Shown here piece by piece: positions 31,770 to 45,200 of a stretch of DNA of 64,000 bases. The stretch spans positions 1 to 64,000 of the forward strand of contig JAQTHT010000004.1 of the NCBI GenBank assembly GCA_029433265.1, read 5' to 3'. This stretch comes from Leuconostocaceae bacterium ESL0958 (GTDB lineage: Bacteria > Bacillota > Bacilli > Lactobacillales > Lactobacillaceae). A model generated the notes under the pieces. That model searched no databases, was not told where the DNA came from, and worked only from the letters and a program-made list of their open reading frames with translations. Every line of letters begins with the position of its first letter. Position 1 is the first letter of the stretch. The translations under genes were made by a program, and so were the position numbers.

Positions 31770-32488
31770 TTGCCTTAGATTTTCCCGATTTAGCCCAAAG
31801 TTTAGCCTTCCTCGATCAATTCGAGCAACCCGAACAACTGACTGTAAAAATTGGCATGGCGCTGTTTTATGCCGCCGGCCCAAAGGGCATCCAGGCCATC
31901 CAAGCCCGGGGCTGTCGTATTTTCTTAGATTTAAAACTCTTTGATATTCCCAACACTGTAGCCGAGGGGATGACCAGCATTGGCCGTCTAGGTGTTGACT
32001 ATGTGACCGTGCATAGTCTCGGCGGCTTGGCGATGCTCAAAGCGGCAAAAGAGGGCCTCGCGCGGGGCAGCCAGGCAGCTGGACTCCCCCGGCCCAAGCT
32101 GCTAGCCGTGACTGAGCTGACTTCAATTTCAGAACTGAGTTTACGGGAAGAACAGCACTGCGCACTGCCTATGAGCGAACAAGTGCTAGCTTTGGCCCGG
32201 ACAGCCCAACAATCCGGCTGTGATGGCGTCATTTGCTCTCCGCTGGAGCTAGCATTGCTAAAGCAAAAAATAAAGGGGCCCTTTCTGTATGTGGTCCCTG
32301 GCATTCGCTTAGCAGATGCCCAGGTGGACGACCAAGTGCGAATTGCTAGCCCTGGCCAAGCCAGAACCGAAGGCGCTTCAGCCATCGTGGTTGGCCGGCC
32401 CATTACAAAGGCCGCTGACCCACGGGCCGCTTACCAACGTTATCGATCAGACTGGCTCCTAGAAGCAGAAAGTGCAGGACAATCATAA
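31751..32488 (+). CDS. pyrF: Orotidine 5'-phosphate decarboxylase
   Basis: A 245-residue TIM-barrel enzyme that decarboxylates OMP to UMP. MIALDFPD opens the first strand, the catalytic tetrad is in FLDLKLFDIPNTV, and the phosphate-binding end reads VPGIRLADAQVDDQ followed by ASAIVVGRPIT. The length matches the Gram-positive type. The start lies 19 bases inside pyrD after AAAGGAG, and the stop shares its last base with the pyrE start (TAATG), so translation is coupled on both sides. Confidence 0.97.
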   Translation: MDKPIMIALDFPDLAQSLAFLDQFEQPEQLTVKIGMALFYAAGPKGIQAIQARGCRIFLDLKLFDIPNTVAEGMTSIGRLGVDYVTVHSLGGLAMLKAAKEGLARGSQAAGLPRPKLLAVTELTSISELSLREEQHCALPMSEQVLALARTAQQSGCDGVICSPLELALLKQKIKGPFLYVVPGIRLADAQVDDQVRIASPGQARTEGASAIVVGRPITKAADPRAAYQRYRSDWLLEAESAGQS

Positions 32489-33126
32489 TGCAAAAAGCAG
32501 CCCTCATCCGTTCCCTGATGGCAGAAGATATTCTTCAATTTAATCAACAAACACTCTTTACCTTTGCTTCAGGCATCAAATCACCCATTTATACCGACTT
32601 GCGTCGCACCATCGCCTATCCGGTCACGAGAGCGGCCATCACAGCAGCCCTTGTCACCAACATCAAGCAGGCTTACCCAGGCGTAACGGCCATTGCCGGC
32701 GTCGCCACAGCCGGTATTCCGCAGGCGGCTTTGGTCGCTGACACCCTTGCACTGCCCTTACTATATGTGCGGCCAACCCCAAAGGACCACGGTCGTAAAA
32801 AACAAATTGAAGGCAATCTACGAGCAGACGACCAAATTGTGCTCATCGATGACCTGATTTCTACTGGCGGATCCGTTCTCAAAGCAGCCCAAGCCATACA
32901 GGCAGCGGGCGGTCACGTACTCGGCATCAGCGCTATCTTCTCCTATGAGTTTCAGGAAGGCAAAGAGAACTTTGAACTGGCAAAATTACCGGTCAACGCC
33001 GTCATTACCTACGCAGATTTGCTCCAGGAATTAAGCCGACAAGGACAGTTAAGCACTGCTGAACTAGCGCTGGTCCAGACCTTTCAACAGCAGCCCCGAA
33101 CCTGGCAACAACAAGCACAAGCATAA
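32488..33126 (+). CDS. pyrE: Orotate phosphoribosyltransferase
   Basis: A 212-residue enzyme adding PRPP to orotate to form OMP, the step before pyrF. Seen are FTFASGIKSPIYTDLRRTI, the hood and Lys-rich loop RPTPKDHGRKKQIEG, and the PRPP-binding motif VLIDDLISTGGSVLKAA. Length and order are standard. It is the last gene of the operon and is followed at once by a terminator, so the seven genes form a complete route from bicarbonate and glutamine to UMP. Confidence 0.97.
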   Translation: MQKAALIRSLMAEDILQFNQQTLFTFASGIKSPIYTDLRRTIAYPVTRAAITAALVTNIKQAYPGVTAIAGVATAGIPQAALVADTLALPLLYVRPTPKDHGRKKQIEGNLRADDQIVLIDDLISTGGSVLKAAQAIQAAGGHVLGISAIFSYEFQEGKENFELAKLPVNAVITYADLLQELSRQGQLSTAELALVQTFQQQPRTWQQQAQA

Positions 33127-33134
33127 CCTCCTGC

Positions 33135-33157
33135 AACTAGCTTCGGCTAGTTTTTTT
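33135..33157 (+). terminator. pyr operon terminator
   Basis: CTAGC-TTCG-GCTAG followed by seven T, nine bases after the pyrE stop. Confidence 0.92.
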
Positions 33158-33209
33158 ATTGGCCTGATAGAATCTTCTTTATCGGCCGAATAAGATGTCT
33201 CCTATGTAC

Positions 33210-33239
33210 AAAAAAGAACGAAGCATCCTGCTTCGTTCT
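33210..33239 (-). terminator. Terminator of the first giant surface-protein gene
   Basis: GAACGAAGCA pairs with TGCTTCGTTC around three bases. On the minus strand six T follow. It lies about 25 bases beyond the stop codon. Confidence 0.92.
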
Positions 33240-33262
33240 CCTTTTTATCCAGTAAGCTCGAC

Positions 33263-36200
33263 TTACTTCTTCTTGTTCCGGAAGAACAAGAGGCTGGACA
33301 AACCAGTGACGAGTGAGAGGGCCGCCCAATTTGGCTTGGACTGTGCCTGTTCGTTCGTTGCTGGCAAGACTGGTGCTTCCTTTGCTTCCATGTAGGCGAC
33401 GACTTGATCAATCTTGTGCATGGCATCTTGCAATGCCGCTGTCACGTCTGCCGTGTTACCGGCTTGATCAATCGCTGCCAATCCAGCTGCGAGGATCCGA
33501 TCAATTTCTTGAACAGCAGCCTCGATATCAGCAGGATAACGGTTTAAGGAACGCACATAGTCCTGTGCCCGACGGGCATAGTCTTGCAAAGCAATCCGTG
33601 CACCGTCCTTGCAAGTTTGCAAGTTTTGACCGTTCTTGTTTGTTTCGGTCAAGACCACCTGGTCGATGGCCTGTTTTGCAGTCGTAAAGGCTGCTTCTAC
33701 GGCGTCTAAGTCGTTAGCCGCATCAATATCAGTCTGACCCTTTGCCACAGCCGCGCGGATCTGATCCTTAGCAGCTTGTTTTTCAGCAGGCGTTAAGCTG
33801 GCCAGTGCGTCAATCTTTGCAATGGCTTGACGACCGTAGTTTTCCAAATCAGCATGGCGTTGTAGCTTACTCATAGCGAGTTGACCGGCCGCTAATGCCT
33901 GGTCCACTTCGGCTTGGCTGCTTGCGCCTTCAATTTGGTTCTTTGTCTGTTCTGCCCGATCTTGCAATTGCTGCTTCATCTGGGCCTTTTCTGCTGGCGT
34001 CAATTGATCTTGTTGATCAATGTCGGCCAAAGCCTTGGCAACATAGTCATCAACAGCCTTGTTGGCCTTATCCTTGCCATTGCGCAAGGTAGCCGCTGCC
34101 GTGTCATCCGCTAACTGCTTTTGACCGGCTGCGCTGGCCTGCTTGATTTCATCCGCTGTCTGACCAGCAGCAACTGCTGCTTCTGCCTTTTGTTCATCGG
34201 CAGCAATCTGATCCAGGGCCGCCTGCCTGTGGGCTGGCGTCAGATCATGCAACGCATTGATAGCAGCACGAGCCTGATCAGCAGCTGAATGAATGCTCTT
34301 TTGAGCTTGCGTTAGCGCATCACCCTTGTGTTGATCATTCATGGCCACTTGCTCAGCCAAGAACTGCTGCAAACCATTGTGCGCATCTTGATAGGCTTGC
34401 TCAACTGCAGCCACAGACGTTGCCGCTGTGATTTGCTGTTGGCCTGCCGTGATTACCGCTTGAATGTGGTCCTTGGCTGCCTGCTTTTCAGCGGCTGTCA
34501 AACTATTCAGACTATCAATCTTTGCATCGGCTAGCCGGGCTTCGTTGGTCAAATCAGCACGGCGCTGGATTTGATCAATCGTTGTGGCGGCTTGCTGCTG
34601 CAAGCTATCGATGGTTTGCGCATCCTTGGCTTGGTTGATCTGGTTCTTAGCCGTTTGGGCCGTCTGTTCAAGCTGGGCCTTCAGGTTATCCTTTTCAGCG
34701 GCCGTTAGTTGACCTTGCTGATCGAGATCTGTCAGGGCCTTTGCCAAAGCAGCGTCGATGGCCTTGTCGGCGCGATCCTTGTTATCTTGCAAGTCACCTT
34801 GGTCAATGTTGTCGACCATGTTCTGCTGACCAAAGTCGCTAACCTTGTTAATGTCCTTGACCGTCTTACCTGCAGCAACATCACCAAGTGCTTGTTGCTC
34901 ATCCGCATCAACCTTAGCCAACGCTTCCTTTTGGTGTTCAGGCGTCAAGTGACTGAAGTACTTGATTTGACGACGAGCCCGATCTGCGGCCACCTGAATG
35001 CTCTGACGAGCCCGGCGAACGGCATCCTGCTTATGGGCCGTATCCGTCTGTACTTGCTGCTTGACGATATCGTCAATGTTCGTTTGACCATGACCATAGT
35101 TGCTATGGGAATCGTTCAAGTCAGCACCAGCAGCGATTTGCTTTTGACCAGCTTGAACCGCTTCGTCCAACTGCTTTTGCGCAGCTTGCTTTTCTTCATC
35201 AGACAAGTTTTCCAGAGCGTCAATTTGGTCCGCTCCTTCCCGACTGTAGTTGGTCAAGTCGGCCTGGTACTGTTCTTGATGAATCCCATTTTGTCCACTT
35301 GCCAAGTGACTATCCACTTGCGTTTGGCTTTGTGCCGTTTCAATTTGGTCCTTGGCTTGGCGAGCAGCGCGGTTCACAGCGGCCTTGACAGCCAACCGTT
35401 CTTGCGGCGTCAGTTTCTGCTGCTTGTCGGCATCTGCCAAAGCGGCTGCGGTTGCATCATCAATAGCCTTCTGTGCTTTGTCCTTACCGTTACGCAAAGT
35501 GGCATCATCGACATCCTGGTTCAAATTATTTTGACCAGCGGCCTTGGCCTTGTCAATGTCGTAGCTACTTTGAGCGTTCTTGACGGCGGTACGAGCATTT
35601 TCAGCATCGGATTTGATCTTGTCCTTTGCAGCTTGCTTATGTTCTGGCGTCAAATCCGTCAGTGCATTGAGCTTATTCAAGGCATCGTTTTCAGCATTGT
35701 TAATGGCATCATTGGCACCCTTGAGGGCGTTACCCTTGTGCTGGTCGTTAGCACTTTGGTTCTTGCCAACCACACCATCAACGGCAGCCTTGCCATCGTT
35801 AAAGGCGTTTTCAACACCGTTCTTGTCAGAAGCCTGGTCGATATTCGACTGACCGTTGTTGACAGCAGTCTGAATATCAGCCTTGGCCTGCTTACGTTCG
35901 TCATCTGACAAACTAGACATAGCATCAATCTTGTCGTCGGCTTGACGACCATAGTTGGTCAAGTCCGCCTTACGTTGGATCTTGTCCAAGTCACGCTGGC
36001 CATCAGCCAAGTTTTGGTCAACAGCCTTTTGATCAGCCGCATTTTCGATGTTGTTCTTTGCAGCTTCAGCGGCCTTGTTCAGGGCTGCCTTAGCGGCGGC
36101 CTTTTCAGCATCAGACAACTTGCCTTGGGCATCGATGTCTGCTTGAGCCTTATTCAGGTCGCCATCAATCGTGCTTTGAGCCTTATCCTTGCCATTGCGC

Positions 36201-39200
36201 AAAGTTGCATCTGCCAAGTCCTGGTCCAGGTTCTTTTGACCTTCGGCCTTAGCCTTGTCGATGTCGTAGCTGCTCTTGGCATTCTTGACGGCGTTCCGAG
36301 CATTTTCAGCATCCGACTTAATCTTGTTTTCCGCTGCCTGCTTGTGCGCTGGCGTCAAATCCTTGAGGCCGTTCAACTTATTCAAGGCATCGTTTTCAGC
36401 ATTGTTAATGGCATCATTGGCACCCTTGAGGGCGTTACCCTTGTGCTGGTCGTTAGCACTTTGGTTCTTGCCAACCACACCATCAACGGCAGCCTTGCCA
36501 TCGTTAAAGGCACTTTCAACACCGTTCTTGTCGGAAGCCTGGTCGATATTTGACTGACCCTTGTTGACAGCAGTCTGAATATCAGCCTTGGCCTGCTTGC
36601 GTTCGTCATCTGACAAGCTGGACATAGCATCAATCTTGTCATCGGCTTGACGACCATAGTTAGTCAAGTCCGCCTTGCGTTGGATCTTGTCCAAGTCGCG
36701 CTGACCATCGGCCAAATCAGTATTGACTTGGTCTTGGTTAGCAGCATTTTCGATGTTGTTCTTTGCATCTTCAGCGGCCTTGTTCAGGGCTGCCTTAGCG
36801 GCGGCCTTTTCAGCATCAGATAACTTGCCTTGAGCATCGATATCCTTTTGAGCATCAGACAAGTTACTATCAATCGTTGCTTGGGCCTTATCCTTGCCAT
36901 TGCGCGAAGTTGCATCTGCCAAGTCTTGGTCCAGGTTCTTTTGACCTTCGGCCTTAGCCTTATCAATGTCATAGCTGCTTTGAGCATTCTTGACAGCGTT
37001 CCGAGCATTTTCAGCATCCGACTTAATCTTGTTTTCCGCTGCCTGCTTGTGCGCTGGCGTCAAATCCTTGAGGCCGTTCAACTTGTTCAAGGCATCATTT
37101 TCAGCATTGTTAATGGCATCGTTAGCACCCTTGAGGGCATCGCCCTTGTGCTGGTCGTTAGCACTTTGGTTCTTGCCAACCACACCATCAACGGCAGCCT
37201 TGCCATCGTTAAAGGCACTTTCAACACCGTTCTTGTCGGAAGCCTGGTCGATATTTGACTGACCATTGTTTACAGCAGTCTGGATATCAGTCTTGGCCTG
37301 CTTACGTTCGTCATCAGACAAGCTGGACATGCCATCAATCTTGTCGTCGGCTTGACGACCGTAGTTAGTCAAGTCCGCCTTACGTTGAATCTTGTCTAGG
37401 TCACGCTGACCATCGGCCAAGTTTTGATCCACAGCATTTTGATCAGCGGCGTTTTCGATGTTATTCTTTGCAGCTTCAGCGGCCTTGTTCAGGGCTGCCT
37501 TAGCAGCGGCCTTTTCATCACCAGATAGCTTTCCCTGAGCATCAATGTCTGCTTGGGCCTTGTTCAGGTCGCCATCAATCGTACTTTGGGCCTTATCCTT
37601 GCCGTTCCGCAGAGTTGCGTCGGCTAAGTCTTGGTCCAAGTTCTTTTGACCTTCGGCCTTGGCCTTGTCGATGTCGTAACTGCTCTTGGCATTCTTCACC
37701 GCATTCCGAGCATCTTCAGCATCCGACTTAATCTTGTTTTCCGCTGCCTGCTTGTGTTCTGGCGTCAAGTCCGTCAGGCCCTTCAGCTTATTCAAGGCAT
37801 CGTTTTCAGCGTTGTTAATAGCGTCATTAGCGCCATTCAATGCGTCATCCTTATGCTTGTTGTTGGCACTTTGGTTCTTTGAAACCACACCATCAACGGC
37901 TGACTTACCATCGTTAAAGGCATTTTCAACACCGTTCTTGTCAGAAGCCTGGTCGATACTGGACTGACCGTCGTTCACAGCACTTTGGATGTCTTCCTTA
38001 GCCTTTTGGCGTTCTGGATCTGACAAGCTGGACATGCCATCAATCTTGTCATCGGCTTGACGACCATAGTTGGTCAAGTCAGCCTTGCGTTGGATCTTGT
38101 CCAAATCACGCTGGCCATCGGCCAAGTTTTGGTCAACAACCTTTTGATCAGCCGCATTTTCGATGTTGTTCTTTGCGTTTTGCGCTGCCTGTGCCAAATC
38201 ATTCTTAGCAGCGGCCTTTTCAGGATCAGACAACTTGCCTTGGGAATCGATGTCCTTTTGGGCATCAGCCAAGTTACCATCGATCGTTGCTTGGGCCTTA
38301 TCCTTGCCATTGCGCAAAGTTGCATCTGCCAAGTCTTGGTCCAAGTTCTTTTGACCTTCGGCCTTGGCCTTGTCGATGTCGTAACTGCTCTTGGCATTCT
38401 TCACCGCATTCCGAGCATCTTCAGCATCAGACTTAATCTTGTTTTCAGCTTCCTGCTTGTGGGCTGGCGTCAAGTCCGTCAGGCCCTTCAGCTTATTCAA
38501 GGCATCATTTTCAGCATTGTTAATAGCGTCATTAGCGCCATTCAATGCGTCATCCTTATGCTTGTTGTTGGCACTTTGGTTCTTTGAAACCACACCATCA
38601 ACGGCTGACTTACCATGGTTAAAGGCATTTTCAACACCGTTCTTGTCAGAAGCCTGGTCGATATTTGACTGACCCTTCTTCACAGCAGTCTGAATATCAG
38701 TCTTGGCCTGCTTACGTTCGTCATCTGACAAGCTGGACATGCCATCAATCCTGTCATCGGCTTGACGACCGTAGTTAGTCAAGTCCGCCTTACGTTGAAT
38801 CTTGTCTAGGTCACGCTGACCATCGGCCAAGTTTTGATCCACAGCATTTTGATCAGCCGCATTTTCGATGTTGTTCTTCGCAGCGTTAGCAGCCTCTTTC
38901 AGGGCTGCCTTAGCAGCGGCCTTTTCAGGATCCGACAACTTACCTTGGGCATCGATATCCTTTTGAGCATCGGCCAAGTTACTATCGATCGTTGCTTGGG
39001 CCTTGTCCTTGCCATTGCGCAAAGTAGCGTCATCAATGTCGGTATTCAAAGCATCTTTACCAGCTTGCTTTGCAGCGTCGATGGCATAACTACTCTTGGC
39101 ATTCTTGATAGCATTACGAGCGTTGTTAGCGTCCGAAGTAATCTTATCTTTAGCTTGCTGCTTGTGATCTGGCGTCAAATCCGTCAGACCATTCAGCTTG

Positions 39201-42200
39201 TTCAAGGCATCGTTTTCGGCATTGTTAATGGCATCGTTGGCATCGTTGAAGGCGTCGTCCTTGTGCTGGTCGTTAGTAGTCTGGTTGTTTGTTACCACAC
39301 CATCAACGGCTGACTTACCAGCATTAAAGGCATTTTCAACGCCATCCTTGTCAGAAGCCTGGTCAATGTTGGATTGACCACTGTTCACAGCATCCTGGAT
39401 GTCTTCCTTAGCCTTTTGGCGTTCGGGACCAGACAAGCTGGACATGCCATCAATCTTGTCATCGGCTTGGCGACCATAGTTGGTCAGATCAGCCTTGCGT
39501 TGAATCTTATCCAAGTCACGCTGACCATTGGACAAGTTTTGATCCACAGCCTTTTGATCAGCCGCATTTTCGATGTTGGTCTTCGCAGCGCTAGCAGCCT
39601 CTTTCAGGGCTGCCTTAGCAGCGGCCTTTTCAGGATCAGACAACTTACCTTGGGCATCGATATCCCTTTCGGCATCGGCCAAGTTACTATCGATCGCTGC
39701 TTGGGCCTTGTCCTTACCATTCCGCAAAGTAGCGTCATCAACGTCCTTGTTCAACGTGTTTTGGCCTTTTTCGCGAGCGGTATTCACATCCGCCTCTGTC
39801 TTAGCTTGATCAAGGTTGGTTCTTGCCTGCTGCGCATCGTCCTTAACCCGCTGAACAGCTGCTTCCTTGTGATCTGGCGTCAAATCAGTCAGACCATCCA
39901 ACTTTCTCAAAGCTTCGCTTTCAGCACTATCAATGGCAGCATTGGCATCCCGTTGCGCATCACCCTTGTACTGGTCGTTCTTTTGGCTTTCTTGCTGGTA
40001 AATACCATCAATAGCGTTCTTACCGTTCGTCAAATCAGCATCGACTGTGGCTTCATCTGGATCACTGGCCATCTTGTTCTGCCAAGTAGACACCGCTTGC
40101 TGGATGTCCCGTTCGGCATCCTGGCGGTCCGGATCCTTCAAGTTTGGTAATACTTTGATGGCTGCGAGCTTTTGCTGGCCGTAAGCAGCCAGAGCAGTTT
40201 GCTGCTGAGAAATGTGAATTTGGTTCTTCGCTTGCTTAACAGCCTGGTCGATGTCGGCTTGCTTCGTCGCATTCTCAATCTTTTGGATAGCATCGTCTGC
40301 AGTCTGACCAACATTTTGGTCAGCTTGCTGAGCAGCATCCTTCACTGTTTGCTTCAGGGCATCGATTTCGTTAATAGCTTGTTGCTTGGCAGTGGCAACC
40401 TGTCCCTGACCATCATTTTTGCCATTACGAAGGGTAGCCCCATCCAGTGCCTGCTGGATATTGGTTTGGCCACTATTCTTACTATTCGTTACAGCATCCG
40501 TGCTCTTTTGCTGTTGAATAGCTGTCGTGGCCTGACTAGCAGCCTCATCGACTGCGTGTTGATAGTCGCGCTTTTGCTGATTAGTCAGCTGTCCCATGTT
40601 TTGGATGGTCTGCTTAGCACTCTCCTGTTGCTGAGCAATGGCCTGAGTTGCACCATCCTGAGCATTCTTCAAAACGGCATTGGCACTGTCCGTGCTTAAT
40701 TGTGTTTTGGCTGCATCCAGAATGCTATTAATCTCAGCAACCGTGCCAGCCTGGTCGAGCCTTGACAAGGCTTGATCACGATCAGTGGTTACTTGACCGT
40801 TAGCATCTGTGCGGTGGCCATCAGTCAAATCACCTTGCTTTCGAATCACGTCAAAGGCCTGGTCAGCAGCTGAGCTAATGGCTGACTTAGCAGCGGCGAG
40901 CGCTGCGGCCTTGTAACCATCATTCTTCGCATTTTGTTGGCTAACCACATCATCAATATCAGCAGCGCCCTTGTTGTAGTCTTGGTCGACTGCATCCTTA
41001 GTGGCATCTTGCTTCATCTGGTTGTTCCAAGATGTCACTTTGCCATCAATAGCCTGCTTTGCCGTCTTTTTATCATCGTTAGACAAGTTGGCCATCTGAT
41101 CGATGATATCTTTCTGCTGCTTAGCATGGGCAGACAAGGTCGTCTGTTGCTGGGCAATGTGAATCTGCAAAGTACCCTGCGTTACGGCAGTATCAATGTC
41201 ATTTTGGCTGTTAGCAGCATTAATGTTGTTGATAGCTGAATCAGCGGCATCCTTAACATTTTTCTCACCATCAGCGCTTGCTTGGGCAACGGTTTGTTGC
41301 AACTTTTGGATCTCGGCAATAGCCTTTTGCTTGGCAGTGTTTACCTCTTGAGTGCCGGCATTTTGACCGTTCTTCAACTTAGCCGCAGCCAAGGCAGCTT
41401 CCATCTTCTGCTGAGCAGTTTGCTGGACGGACTGCGCACCAGCTGCATCCGTCTGCTTTGGGATATCGCTGGAAGCATCTGTTTGAGCCTGGTCAACAGT
41501 ATTCTTGAAGGACTGCTTATCACTGTCAGACAAGTTTCCTAACTGATCAATAGCACTGTCAGTATCCGTCTGGGACTTCAAAACTGCGGTGGTAGCGGCA
41601 TCCTGGTCTGCCACTAGAATGGCCTGATCGCCATCCTTGCTCAAGCTGTTCTGCCAAGTTTGGCTAGTCGTGTTAACGTCGTCTTCCGTTTCAGCAGCTT
41701 GGACTGCAGCAAGCGCCTTATCCTTATCAGCATTGACTTTGTCAATCTGCTCTTGTTGGTGGTTATCGCGGAAGCCAGCCTTATTCTTGATACGATTAAT
41801 GGCCGCTTCGGCTGCACCATTAATCGCTCCTTCAGCGATATCTTGTGCTTTCTGCTTGTAGCTGGCATTCTTCTGCTGAGCCTGCTTCAAAGCAGCATCC
41901 ACGGCAGCCTTTCCTTGGGTCAAATCAGAATCGATGGCATCCTGAGAGGACTCCTGAGCCATTTGGTTCTGCCAATCTGTAACCGCCTGGTTAATCTGAT
42001 CCGTATAAGTCTGCTTGTCAGGGGCCGTCAGGTTCTTCATGGCGGTAACTTGGTCTGCTTTTTGCTTACCATAAGCGGCTAATGCAGCCGTCTGTTGGTA
42101 ATTGTGCATTTTCAACTTACCAGTTTTAACGGCCGAATCAATACCACCTTGATCGCCAGCGGCTTCAATGGCATTGATTGCATCCTGGGCAGCTTGCTGA

Positions 42201-45200
42201 ACGTTTGCTTGAGCTTCACCGTTGGCTTGGGCAATGATGTTCTTAAACTGATTAATTTCAGCAATGGCCTTGTCCTTAGCGTCGGACACTTGACCCGTTC
42301 CATCGTTTTTACCACCACGGAGGTTGGCTGCATCAAGCTGAGCTTGAATGTTTTGTTCACCGGTATTCTTTTCCGGTTCAACCTGGTTGATGTCCGACTC
42401 GCCGTTAATTTTGTCAACAGCGTCTCCAGCAGCTTTGTCAACCGCTTGCTTGTAGGATTGTTTTTCAGTGGCAGACAGTTGGTTGTTGGCATCAATAGCT
42501 TGCTTAGCAGCTGCCTGCTTGGCACCGATTGCCTTGTTGGCACCATTCTTGGCGTCCGCCAGTGCGGCGTCATTGCCGTCCTTTGTTAACTGTGTTTCCC
42601 CAGCCTGACCAGCCTGACTAGCTGCATCGGCACTAGTAGCCTTGTCGACTGCTGCATTGGCTGCATCTTCATCAGATTGAACTTTTTTCAAGGCCGCATC
42701 TTTATCGATATTAGATAAGCCATTAATCTTGTCGCGGGCATCATTAGCCGCATTCTGAATCTTGGCCTTTGCCGCTGCCTGGGCAGCAGTCAAAGCACCA
42801 GCATTGGACTGACTAGCAGTTTTGTATTCGCTATCAATGTCTGCGAAGGCCTGGTTGTAGTCCTGATCAACGGCATCTGGCGTGCTATCCTGACCAATCT
42901 TAGTGACCGCATTGTTCACCAGTTGGTTGACCTTGTCGATGACCGCCGACTTGTTGTCTAGGCTTGTCATGGCTTGAACCTTGGCAACAATGTCTGCCCC
43001 GTGCTGCTTCAGCTGCAAAGTCCGCCGCTGTTGATCCATTGCCGTCTTATCTTGGGTTTCAATGGCGCTGATTTGATCATCAGTCGTGGCATTATCAAAA
43101 CCAGGCTTGTTGGCAATTTCTTGCACCTTGTTTTGTGCAGCCTTAACGTCATCAGAAGCTGGCAAGTTCTTCAAATCAGCTTGCACCCCTTCGGCGTAGG
43201 ACTGCACATTCTTAATCGCCCGGTCCTGCTTATCCCAAACCTGGGCCTGGCTGGCCTGGTTTTGAATATTGGTTACCGCTTCACTAGCGGTCTTCTTAAT
43301 GGTAGAAGGTGCCTTACTGTTGGTAACAGTAGCCCGAGCGTTATCAGCCAGAGTCTTGACCTGGGCCAGCGCCGCAGACTTGTGATCTGAACTAATGTCG
43401 CTCAAACCATTAATGGTGTCATTGGCGGTCTTTTCCGCATTGTCAATGTCGGTTGTGGCATTATTGCGAGTATCCACCAGGCCCTTTTGCTGATTAACGA
43501 CGACTGCATCAATGGCTTTCTTACCATCGGACAAAGCATTTTGGATATCCGCATCACTTGTCTTGGAAGCAATCGTGGCCTTCCACTGATCAACTGCACT
43601 TTGGATGTCATTTTTCGCATCCTGCTTGCCTTGATCATCAAAGTCAGACAGACCATCAACTGACGTCTTCTTTTGATCACCGTAAGCTTGCAAATCCTTT
43701 TGGGCATTGTTAACGCCACTCTTGGACTTGGCTTCACTCACGATGGTGTTGATTTGGTCTGTTGCGCTTTTTTCAATGTCAGGGAACTGGTCATTCGAGT
43801 TAGCCTGTAACATTTGGTTAAAGGCATTAATGCCAATTGGTGACAATTGTTGAATAATGTTGGACTTCGTTGTTGCGTCCAATCCATCAAATCCATTCAC
43901 CGTATTTTTTGCATCAGTGACGTCCCCGTCCAGCTTACCTTTTTCAGTGCTTAGGGTGCTATCCAACTGCAGAAAGTCGCTTTGGATGCCATTCAGTTTA
44001 TTAATGAAGTCATCGTTTGTCGTGACAGCATTAATAGCCTGTTGATATTGTGCCTTTTGCGCACTTTTGGAAGCATACTGGGTCTGATTCAGCTTAGCCG
44101 TCACCTGTTTTTGATAGGTAGCCAACAGGGAGTTATTCATTTTGGCGCCGAACTGGTCATAGGTCAAAGAACGAACCGCTATAAAACTCGGTTTAGTCGA
44201 TGATGGAATAGTTCCACGTTTACTATCTGTCCCATTATTTTCACGGTGAGTATCGATTTGTGCAGAAACCCAATCATTTGGGAGCATTTTAACAGGATCA
44301 AGGTAAATTTTAACACTAACATCACCACCAACGGTATCATTGGTGTATTGACGAACAAAATAACTTTTATCACTTTGTTCGTTCAAATTTTGATAATTGC
44401 CGCCGGTTTTACTATTGGCATAAGTAACTTTATCAACCTTCGATTCCAAACTATTACTCAAGGTGAAGGTGAATTCCAACCAACGACCAACACCTCCATC
44501 TAGGCCTTGTCCACTTCCGAACGTAAAGGCCATGACGTATTTTCCAGATGCCGAATCAAATGTCACATCGTCGAAATCTAGCCGAACTGACTTTTGAACC
44601 AATGCCTTATCAGCACTGCTGGAACTCTGCTTATACACATCAAAATTAGTGGAATCAGATGGCGCAGCATCTCCTGCCCGATTGCTTAATCCTTCTGACG
44701 TGTCACTGTTGTCAGTCTGATTCTGATCCGTCTTGCTTTGATCGGTTCCCGTCGTCTTTTGGTCAGACGACTGGTCTTTGTTTTGACTGTCCTTGTTGGA
44801 CTGGTCCGTTGAACCGTTTTGGTTTGACTGATTCGACGACTTGTTTTGATTGGACTGGTTGAATACAGCCGCAAGCTGTTGGTCCTGGACCAACTTATCA
44901 AACTTGCTCTGCGTATCCGTCTTAATCTGGTCAACAGCCGTAGTAGTCGTTGCTGCTTGGACAGCCTTGACCTGGTCGGCCAACAACTGGTCAGCCTGCT
45001 TGTTAAAGGCCGTCACTTGATCCGCTTGGATATCCTTCGTGGCTGCAAACTTTTGCTTGGCCTGTGCAGCTTGGTCTTGCAGCGCACTTTGTGCTTGCTG
45101 CTGACTTGTGCTGAGGTCGGACTGCTGCGTTGCAGCTGTCGTTTGGGTATTTTGGTTCCCCGCCTCATCAGCCTTGACTTGCGTTCCGCCAGCTACGACC

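Noticed and set aside
34709-35908. Long plus-strand open frame (399 codons) opposite the first giant gene, with similar frames elsewhere in 33-64 kb
   Set aside because: These frames exist because the repeated minus-strand sequence avoids stops in one antisense frame. They repeat with the same 705-bp period, lack ribosome-binding sites and resemble nothing known.
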